A stretch of 64,000 nt of DNA, taken from contig NZ_CP092968.1 in the NCBI RefSeq assembly GCF_027571405.1, positions 2,046,001 through 2,110,000 on the forward strand. Direction: 5' to 3'. The translations under genes and the position numbers were made by a program. This DNA is from Methylocystis parvus OBBP (GTDB taxonomy: Bacteria > Pseudomonadota > Alphaproteobacteria > Rhizobiales > Beijerinckiaceae). The notes beneath the pieces were generated by a model, which saw only the letters and a program-made list of their open reading frames with translations, made no database searches and had not been told where the DNA came from. Within the stretch, counting starts at the first letter, position 1. Each line of letters opens with the position of its first letter. Below are positions 1 through 6,619 of this stretch, in pieces.

Positions 1-195
1 TCGACGGGCGTGGCCGTTGGCCGACGGCGCTCTTGGAGGGTCGGTGAAGGCCCTCTCCGGTTGGCAGGCCAAAAGTCGTTGTCGAGAAAGCAGGAGAGCG
101 GCTTCCGCCCCGCGTCTTAGTTGCGGAATAGGGGCCATTTGGCGCATCCTTCTGAACGGTGATCACAGTTTTGTTGCCGATAGGGAGATTCGTCG

Positions 196-963
196 ATGTG
201 TCAGTCCTGTGGGTTCCCCGATATTGCGCACGGAAAAGAGGTGCCTCGCCGGGGCTTTATGTTCGGTGCCGCCGTGACGGGAGCGCTGTCGGCGGCGGGC
301 GCGGCGCACGCAAAGGCTCGAAAATCGCGCAAAGCGGAATCGAAGCCGGAAGCGTCGCCGCCGAAGCCTGAAAACGTAATGGCGCCGGACGCCGCGCTCG
401 CGCGATTGCTGGAGGGCAACAAGCGCTATCAGAGGGGCGTCGCCGCGCGGCACGATTTCGTCGCTGAGCGCGAGGCGCTCGTAGGCGGACAGAACCCTTA
501 CGCCGCGATCCTAAGCTGCGCTGATTCCCGCATCGCGCCAGAATACGCCTTCGACAGTTCGCGCGGGGATCTTTTCGTTTGTCGCGTGGCCGGCAACTTC
601 GTCAGCCCGGAAAATATCGCGAGCTTCGAGTTCGCGGTCGAAGTGTTGAAGACGCCTTTGCTGCTCGTGCTCGGTCACGAGAGCTGCGGCGCCGTGAAGT
701 CCGCGATCTCCTCGATTGCCGACAAGACGACGCTGCCCGGCCATTTGCCATATCTGGTGACGGCGCTGACGCCTGCGGTGAAGGCCGTCGCCGGCCAGCC
801 GGGCGACGAGCTTGAGAACGCGACGAAGGAGAACGTCCGTCTCGGCGTGGAAGCGCTAAAGACGGCGACGCCATTGCTGAGTGCGGCCGTCAATGACAAG
901 CGCATCAAGATCGTCGGCGGTGTTTATCGCCTTGAGAACGGGAAGGTCGAAATCTTCGCCTGA
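196..963 (+). CDS. beta-class carbonic anhydrase with Tat-type leader
   Basis: This is a 255-residue beta-carbonic anhydrase, which interconverts CO2 and bicarbonate. The zinc ligands are visible in the family pattern: C108 and D110 in SCADSR, then H161 and C164 in GHESCGA. Residues 17-39 (PRRGFMFGAAVTGALSAAGA and the following AHA) form a twin-arginine signal with a likely cleavage site near residue 39, so the mature enzyme should be periplasmic. The mature part begins with a Lys/Ala/Pro-rich linker. The ATG start is preceded by AGGGAG at a suitable distance. It stands alone ahead of the defence island. Periplasmic beta-CAs of this type are known in proteobacteria, but the link to carbon metabolism here is inference. 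Confidence 0.93.
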   Translation: MCQSCGFPDIAHGKEVPRRGFMFGAAVTGALSAAGAAHAKARKSRKAESKPEASPPKPENVMAPDAALARLLEGNKRYQRGVAARHDFVAEREALVGGQNPYAAILSCADSRIAPEYAFDSSRGDLFVCRVAGNFVSPENIASFEFAVEVLKTPLLLVLGHESCGAVKSAISSIADKTTLPGHLPYLVTALTPAVKAVAGQPGDELENATKENVRLGVEALKTATPLLSAAVNDKRIKIVGGVYRLENGKVEIFA

Positions 964-989
964 TCGGAATGGAATGCCACTACATTGGG

Positions 990-1010
990 GGCCGGTCACC
1001 CGCACCGGCC
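990..1010 (+). terminator. GC-rich hairpin after carbonic anhydrase
   Basis: GGCCGGT and ACCGGCC are perfect 7-bp arms around a 7-base loop, 27 bases after the stop codon. No clear T tract follows, so this is only a possible terminator. Confidence 0.35.
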
Positions 1011-1096
1011 TCTGCATAGCTCTTGACGACGCCTTTTCTCACGACTCATCGACTTAGGCGTGGCGGGAAAGATGCGTCAGGCGTATCCTCTCGACC

Positions 1097-1360
1097 ATGA
1101 CCAACGTCCTCGTCACTCCCGAACGCGCCGCCTTTCTGCGCCAACGCCTAAAGGAGAAGTTTGCCGAGTTGCAGGCAGCCAAGGCGAACTTCTCGGCGGT
1201 GTGTGAAAGGCTTGGGACCGAGCCGCGATCGAAGTTTGGGGAGTTCGCGCAGTCGTTCGAGGAGATTGGCCTGGACTGGAGCGTTCCACTCCTGACGCGC
1301 GCTTGTAGGTCGGGGAGTTCTGCACAGGCCAACGTTGAACGCCCATTTCTTTCGTTTTAG
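1097..1360 (+). CDS. hypothetical 87-residue protein
   Basis: A short ORF with a plausible helical N-terminal half (LRQRLKEKFAELQAAKANF) and a low-complexity, less protein-like C-terminus. I do not recognise a family. No clear ribosome binding site precedes the ATG at 1097. The last 20 residues do not read like a conserved domain, so it may be a decayed or frameshifted gene at the island boundary. Confidence 0.3.
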   Translation: MTNVLVTPERAAFLRQRLKEKFAELQAAKANFSAVCERLGTEPRSKFGEFAQSFEEIGLDWSVPLLTRACRSGSSAQANVERPFLSF

Positions 1361-1482
1361 GATTGAGCACAAATTCCTAATGCACTCCCTGCATGTTCGC
1401 GATATGTTCTCACGGTAGGCGAACGATAAAGGCTCGACGGAGTTCGCGAAGTTATGTCGGTCTCGGGATAGTTGGCGCAAGT

Positions 1483-2391
1483 ATGCAACAGGCAACGCTC
1501 TGGAACTCAAAGAAACAGCCCGGTCCCGTGAGCGACCCGATTGACGCTGCTTTGGAAATTGGAGCGTATGAAGCGCTTTGGAGCGAGCAGAACGCAAGTT
1601 TCAAGAGCCTCGCGGAGCGATTTGCTGCGAGTTCGCCGGGGACAAGGCCTTCTGCGCTCGTGCCGGAAGACGAAGCCCGTGAAGTCGCCGAGCGAGTGTT
1701 GAAAAAGCTGCGCCATCGCGTCCACAGCCGGTTCGACGTTAGAGTTCATGGCGAATCAGACTACCCCTCACGTTTGCGCGACGCGACGCATCCCGTTGAA
1801 CTTCTATATTTTCAAGGGTTTTGGGAATTGATCGCCACTCGCGCCGTCGCCGTCGTAGGCACGCGCAAACCCACATCGGATGGAGTTATTCGCGCTCGGC
1901 AATTGGTTCGAAAGCTGGTGGCCGACAAATTCACGATCGTCTCGGGTCTTGCGGAGGGCGTCGACACCACTGCGCACACGACGGCGATTGACGAAGGCGG
2001 GCAGACCATCGCAGTGATCGGAACGCCTCTTGGTCACGTCTACCCCAAAGCAAACGCCGAAATGCAGGAGCGTATTGCTCAAGAATATCTGCTCATCAGT
2101 CAGGTTCCGATCGAGCGATACGAGGCACAGAACTATCGCGTAAACCGCTTTTTCTTCCCGGAGCGAAACAAAACGATGTCGGCTCTCACCGAGGCGACGA
2201 TCATCGTTGAGGCCGGAGAGACTTCTGGAACGCTTGTTCAGGCGCGGGAGGCGCTTAAACAAAAGCGTAAGCTCTTCATCCTCAACAGTTGCTTTGAACG
2301 CAGCGACCTGACGTGGCCGCATCGGTTCGAACGAGAAGGCGCGATCCGCGTGCGGGACTATGACGACATTCGACGCGAGCTGGTCGGGTAA
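1483..2391 (+). CDS. DprA/Smf-like protein, candidate ShosA antitoxin
   Basis: A 302-residue protein with the DprA Rossmann-fold signature: VAVVGTRKPTSDG at about 123-135, SGLAEGVDTTAH at 154-165, and RNKTMSALTEATIIVEAGE with SGTLVQAREA at 228-257. DprA normally loads RecA on incoming DNA. This one lacks an obvious C-terminal winged-helix domain and is fused to an unfamiliar 110-residue N-terminus. Its stop overlaps the next gene, a phosphoribosyltransferase, by 32 bases. A DprA-domain plus PRTase-domain pair is the make-up of the ShosTA toxin-antitoxin defence system, where ShosA is the DprA-like antitoxin. The start at 1483 was chosen because conserved-looking sequence begins there; an in-frame ATG at 1393 would add 30 unlikely residues. 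The system name is inference from gene pairing. Confidence 0.78.
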   Translation: MQQATLWNSKKQPGPVSDPIDAALEIGAYEALWSEQNASFKSLAERFAASSPGTRPSALVPEDEAREVAERVLKKLRHRVHSRFDVRVHGESDYPSRLRDATHPVELLYFQGFWELIATRAVAVVGTRKPTSDGVIRARQLVRKLVADKFTIVSGLAEGVDTTAHTTAIDEGGQTIAVIGTPLGHVYPKANAEMQERIAQEYLLISQVPIERYEAQNYRVNRFFFPERNKTMSALTEATIIVEAGETSGTLVQAREALKQKRKLFILNSCFERSDLTWPHRFEREGAIRVRDYDDIRRELVG

Positions 2392-3031
2392 ACTTCGCCT
2401 TGTCGGCGACTTGGAGCGTCCAGATCATTGGCATCTCGCGGCACAAGACCAATGCTATTTCTTCGGCGACTACACGGCGCGTGCCGGCTACGCGCACAGC
2501 GCCACAAATGGCTTGATCAGCAATCTTAAAAAGAAGCCGTCGACGCGAAACACTCCGCAATGGAAATACAAGTCCGGCGCAATCAGGGATGTCGGGCAGG
2601 CTATTGCGCGCAATCTCACACCGGAAGCATTGTCGACAGTCACGTTCGTTCCAATCCCACCGTCAAAGCCTCAAACCTCTCCCGATTATGACGACAGGAT
2701 GGTTCAAGTCGCAAAGGCGATTGGTCCCAACATCGATTTGAGGGAGGCAATATTCACGCGCGCCGAACGTGAGGCAATGCATGTGAATGATGGCCGCCGC
2801 GATCCACACGCGTTGCGAGAATCGTTGGGGCTGAAAAGCGAGCTAACAAAGAGCCGTCCCGCGCAAGTGATTTTGCTTGATGATGTTCTCACGACGGGTT
2901 GCAGTTTCACCGTCTGCAAGTCACTTCTCGCAGAGGTTTGGCCTGGGGTCGATATATTTGGCGTGTTCGTTGCTCGCCGTGTGATTGATCGAACCATCGA
3001 CTTCGAAGACCTGTCCGGCATTGAGATTTGA
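2360..3031 (+). CDS. phosphoribosyltransferase-domain protein, candidate ShosT toxin
   Basis: A 223-residue protein with a type I phosphoribosyltransferase PRPP loop at 170-183 (VILLDDVLTTGCSF), preceded by a ComF-like segment VPIPPSKP at 97-104. The N-terminal 60 residues (CYFFGDYTARAGYAHSATN) lie before the core fold. The gene starts inside the end of the DprA-like gene, so the two are probably translationally coupled. In ShosTA systems the PRTase protein is the toxin and the DprA-like protein neutralises it. The alternative is a ComF-like competence accessory, but ComF usually carries an N-terminal zinc finger that is absent here. It converges on the methyltransferase cassette with about 320 bases between. 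Confidence 0.75.
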   Translation: MTTFDASWSGKLRLVGDLERPDHWHLAAQDQCYFFGDYTARAGYAHSATNGLISNLKKKPSTRNTPQWKYKSGAIRDVGQAIARNLTPEALSTVTFVPIPPSKPQTSPDYDDRMVQVAKAIGPNIDLREAIFTRAEREAMHVNDGRRDPHALRESLGLKSELTKSRPAQVILLDDVLTTGCSFTVCKSLLAEVWPGVDIFGVFVARRVIDRTIDFEDLSGIEI

Positions 3032-3351
3032 GAGGTGCCTTTTCCGCGACAACGTTTGTGCCGAGGCTGCACATGTTCGCACCGTCTATGTCTGGACCCT
3101 GCATATTCGGCCAAGGGTGCCTTTTGACGCGAACGCAGCGAGCACCTGAGGAAGCGGTTGAATACCGCAAGATGGGCGATATAGGCGACCTTATCGAGGC
3201 AACGGCGGATGAATCGTCGAAGACGATCCACCGCGGCGCTTTGGACGCAGAATTCAGACCGGACGCGCCCCCTCCGTCTACCGGCTCCGCGGAGACTGAT
3301 AAGGCCTGATTGTTGTGTGCGACATGCTCACGGTCTGGATCAGCACTTTGG
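3032..3351. other. convergent intergenic region
   Basis: About 320 bases between two converging gene sets. Short open frames occur on the plus strand but have no ribosome binding site or recognisable domain. I see no clear terminator or repeat. Confidence 0.5.
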
Positions 3352-4548
3352 CTACGCCCCGATCGGCCTCAGCGACGCGCTCTCCACGTCGTATTTGTAG
3401 TCAACGATACTCCTGTCCTCGATCCTACGGACGGCCTCGTCGATGACCGGCAAAGGGACTAGGAACCATTCCTGCGGCCTCACGGGATTCCCGAAGCGAT
3501 CCTTCAATTCGAGGTCGAGGCGCGCCGCTGAGAAGAAACGGTGGACGAGGCGCTCCAGCTTTGACCTGTTGATTTGGTAGAGCCGGTATGTCGCCATTAC
3601 CTCGACGCCGGCCAGCAGGAACGTCGGGTCCCGTTCGGCGCCGGCGAGGCGCTTCGGGAGGTCGTTTCCGGTGACGCCGATCTTGTGCAGCACAGCCCGG
3701 TTGGCGGCGATCCTCGGGTCTCTCGACCTGCTGCGCAGCACGTAGATCGTGCCGCTCTCGTCGCCCGATGGCAATTCCGGGGGATCATCCTCGCCCGCGT
3801 CAAAGAGCGGCCCGGCTTCGGGCTCCGTTATGCGGCGCCCGGCCTCGTCCTTGTAAAGCGCGCGCTGGAAAGAGCGCATCAGCCCGCGGCTCTCCGTCCC
3901 GTTGTCGTAGACGACCCGCATCCTGGCATTTCGGCGATCCTGGTCGGTGCGGAACTCCTCGCCGATCTCGGCGACATACGCCATCTGTCCGCCGAGGATG
4001 AAGAAATCCCCCTGCTTGATCTCAGCGTCCCGCTGGAAGGGTCGGGTGCGCCGCGCGCCCACCTCGAGGTCGGTCCGCATGCGCCCGAACAGAGGCTTGA
4101 AGGCGTCGAAGTCGGGGCACGGCGTCCGCCTCGCGACCTCGTCGGCGGCGTTGATTTCGGCGTGCGGCCTGACATGCTTCAGCGTCGTGATGCTGTCGGG
4201 CTGCTCCTCGATCTCCAGCTCCGCCAGCAGCGCCTCGTCGTCCTCGGGTTCGTGCGCCTGGTCGCCGTCCATGCCGCCGGAAAGCAGCCCGAATTCATCC
4301 AGGGGCACCAGAAGGTCGTGGAACTCGGCCTGCTCGCGCAGCCGGTCGAGCCGCACTGCGTAGAGGCGCTCGAAGATGTCGCGATCCTCGCCGTGCGACG
4401 GGCACCGTCCATTCTCCTTCGCGAAGCGGACGATGTCCTCGAAGCCGGCAATGACGCGCTCCTGGAGGGGAGAGTATGCGCCGGCCTTTCTTTCCTCGGC
4501 CGGCAGTTCGAGCGCCGCGAGCAGCTGATCGTCGTCCATGTCAGGCAT
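3352..4548 (-). CDS. GIY-YIG nuclease protein, T5orf172 type
   Basis: A 398-residue protein. The N-terminal 150 residues are acidic and helical, and a middle segment (about 178-240, QGDFFILGGQMAYVAEIGEE) looks like a small beta-rich domain. The C-terminal part is a GIY-YIG nuclease of the T5orf172/MUG113 sort: TIYVL at 267-271, HKIGVTG at 288-294, KRLAGAERDPTF at 299-310 with the conserved arginine, and PQEWF with E360 as the likely metal ligand. It is the last gene of a three-gene set and its ATG overlaps the helicase stop by 8 bases. As the methyltransferase here has no visible nuclease, this protein is the likely cutting or nicking subunit. That role is inference. Confidence 0.85.
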   Translation of the reverse strand: MPDMDDDQLLAALELPAEERKAGAYSPLQERVIAGFEDIVRFAKENGRCPSHGEDRDIFERLYAVRLDRLREQAEFHDLLVPLDEFGLLSGGMDGDQAHEPEDDEALLAELEIEEQPDSITTLKHVRPHAEINAADEVARRTPCPDFDAFKPLFGRMRTDLEVGARRTRPFQRDAEIKQGDFFILGGQMAYVAEIGEEFRTDQDRRNARMRVVYDNGTESRGLMRSFQRALYKDEAGRRITEPEAGPLFDAGEDDPPELPSGDESGTIYVLRSRSRDPRIAANRAVLHKIGVTGNDLPKRLAGAERDPTFLLAGVEVMATYRLYQINRSKLERLVHRFFSAARLDLELKDRFGNPVRPQEWFLVPLPVIDEAVRRIEDRSIVDYKYDVESASLRPIGA

Positions 4549-6619
4549 CGACGTCGGCTTTCTTCGCGTCGGCCATCATCTTCGCGAACGCCAGTCTGCC
4601 TTCAGCCAACTTCCGCTCCCAGGCATCCTGCGAGGAGAGTTCGGGCCAGCGCTTGCGCTCCTGCTTGAACCGCACGGCGCGCTTGGCGAGGTCGCGCGCC
4701 TCTTCGAGCGTCAGCTTAACCTTTTTCGAGGAGATTATCTCCTCGACCTGCTTCAGGCTGTGCTCGCTCATGCGCTTCGCGAGGATCGAGTAGGCTGGTC
4801 CGAACGGGTTGATGCTGTCGATCAGGTCGATGTCCAGCTCGCGGACGTTGACGAATTGCCGCACGCCCTCGATGAGCGCGAGGTTGGCCTTCCGCTCCCC
4901 ATCGCCTCCGCCGGGCGCATTCGCCTGCATCGACTTGGCCTGCTGCGTCAGGTTCAGCGCCGCGACGGCGTGCTGGCGGACCGCCTCCTGGTCGGCCTCG
5001 TTCAGTTCGGGATAGCGCTCGCGCACGATGGCGCCCATGTGGAGCTGCGTCAGCTCCTCCGGAATTGTGCCTTCCCGGTCGAACAGGCCGCGCTCCGCGG
5101 CGCGCTTGTCCTGCACGAAGGCCGCGATCACCTCGTTGATATCCTCGGCGCAGATGCGCGTCGCCTCGGAGCTTTGCGGCATCGTCAAACCCTTGATCTC
5201 GACGTGGAACTGGCCGGTCTGCTCGTTGAAGCCGACATTCGGTCCATTCTCGCAGTAGCCGTTTTCGCCGTAGTCGTATCCCTCCTGCGGGCCGGCGTCC
5301 TTGGGCGTGAAATTGTAGCGAGGCGCGAGCACCTGCTCCATGAGGAGGCTGGCGGCTATCGCCTTCAGCGTGTCGTTGATGGCGGATGTGACCGCCTCCT
5401 CGGAGGCATCGGGCTCGGCGATCAGGTTGGTGAATCGCGCGGTGGATTTTCCTGGCGCGTCGCGGGTCGCCCGGCCGATAATCTGGATGATCTCGGTGAG
5501 GCTGGCCCGGTAGCCGACCGTCAGCGCGTGCTCGCACCAGATCCAGTCGAAGCCTTCCTTGGCCATCCCCAGGGCGATGATTATGTCGACGTGGTCGCGG
5601 TTGTCGCGCTGCGCGGGGTCCTTCAGGGCGCCGACGACCTTGTCGCGCTTGGCCGGGTCGTCCTCCACGAGATCGGCGATTTTGAGCACTCGCCCGTCGG
5701 GGCGCCTAATGAGGTGGAAGCCCGTGGCCGGATCCTCTCCCTGCCACTCGCCAAGGCCGTGCATGATCTCGTTGGCCTCCTCGATCTTGCCTCGAGTCGT
5801 GCTCTCGCGCGAGTTGACGTTGGGGATGTGCACGATCGTCTTCAGCGAAGGGTCGAGCACATCCATGATCCAGTCGAGATATTTGCCCGAGTAGAAGGAA
5901 TAGCCGAGGTCGAGCGATTTCAAATGTTCGTAGCCGTTGAGCTGTTCGTAGTACGTATATGTGACCGTATCGAATTTGGCCTCGTCATCGGGCGCGAGGA
6001 CAGGCACCGCGTCGCCGCGGAAATAGGAGCCGGTCATCGCGACGATGTGGACCTTGTCGCGCGAGATGAGGTCGCGGAGCTGTGCCCCGAGTCGGTTGCT
6101 CTGGTCGGCGCTGACGTGGTGGAACTCGTCGATGGCAATCAGGCAGTCGTCGAAGGCCTCGATGCCCAGGTCGTCGACGGCGAAGCGGAAGGTCGCGTGG
6201 GTGCAGACGAGGATACTGTCGTCGCTCCCCAGGAACTCCCCGACCGCCTTCACCTTCGACGGGGCGACCTTGCCGTTGTCGTCGCCTGGCGCGTTGCACA
6301 GGTTCCATTTCGGCGCGACCGTCCAGTCCCAATAGAAGCCGTATTTAGACAGGGGCTCGTCGGCGAACGAGCCGCCGATGGACCGCTCCGGAACGGCGAT
6401 GATCGCCTTTCGGATCCCCTGGTAGTTGAGCTTGTCGAGGGCGAGGAACATCAGCGCGCGGCTCTTGCCCGAGGCCGGCGGCGACTTGATCAGCAGGTAT
6501 TGCTCGCCGCGCTTTTCGTATGCGCGCTCCTGCATAACGCGCATGCCGAGTTCGTTGGCCTTCTTAGAGGCGCCCGATCGCGCCGACTGCATGGAAACGG
6601 AGGGAATGGAAGCGGTCAT
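4541..6619 (-). CDS. SF2 DEAD/DEAH-type helicase of a restriction-like cassette
   Basis: A 692-residue superfamily 2 helicase/translocase. Walker A is SPPASGKS at 46-53, the Walker B/DExH box is DEFHH at 164-168, motif III is AMTGS at 194-198, and motif VI is QIIGRATR at 379-386. The second RecA-like lobe contains IIIALGMAKEGFDWI, which is typical of restriction-system translocases. The C-terminal 250 residues are helical and of unknown function. It starts 4 bases inside the end of the methyltransferase gene and overlaps the GIY-YIG gene, so the three are one transcription and translation unit. It probably drives DNA translocation or unwinding for target discrimination or cleavage. Confidence 0.9.
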   Translation of the reverse strand: MTASIPSVSMQSARSGASKKANELGMRVMQERAYEKRGEQYLLIKSPPASGKSRALMFLALDKLNYQGIRKAIIAVPERSIGGSFADEPLSKYGFYWDWTVAPKWNLCNAPGDDNGKVAPSKVKAVGEFLGSDDSILVCTHATFRFAVDDLGIEAFDDCLIAIDEFHHVSADQSNRLGAQLRDLISRDKVHIVAMTGSYFRGDAVPVLAPDDEAKFDTVTYTYYEQLNGYEHLKSLDLGYSFYSGKYLDWIMDVLDPSLKTIVHIPNVNSRESTTRGKIEEANEIMHGLGEWQGEDPATGFHLIRRPDGRVLKIADLVEDDPAKRDKVVGALKDPAQRDNRDHVDIIIALGMAKEGFDWIWCEHALTVGYRASLTEIIQIIGRATRDAPGKSTARFTNLIAEPDASEEAVTSAINDTLKAIAASLLMEQVLAPRYNFTPKDAGPQEGYDYGENGYCENGPNVGFNEQTGQFHVEIKGLTMPQSSEATRICAEDINEVIAAFVQDKRAAERGLFDREGTIPEELTQLHMGAIVRERYPELNEADQEAVRQHAVAALNLTQQAKSMQANAPGGGDGERKANLALIEGVRQFVNVRELDIDLIDSINPFGPAYSILAKRMSEHSLKQVEEIISSKKVKLTLEEARDLAKRAVRFKQERKRWPELSSQDAWERKLAEGRLAFAKMMADAKKADVDA

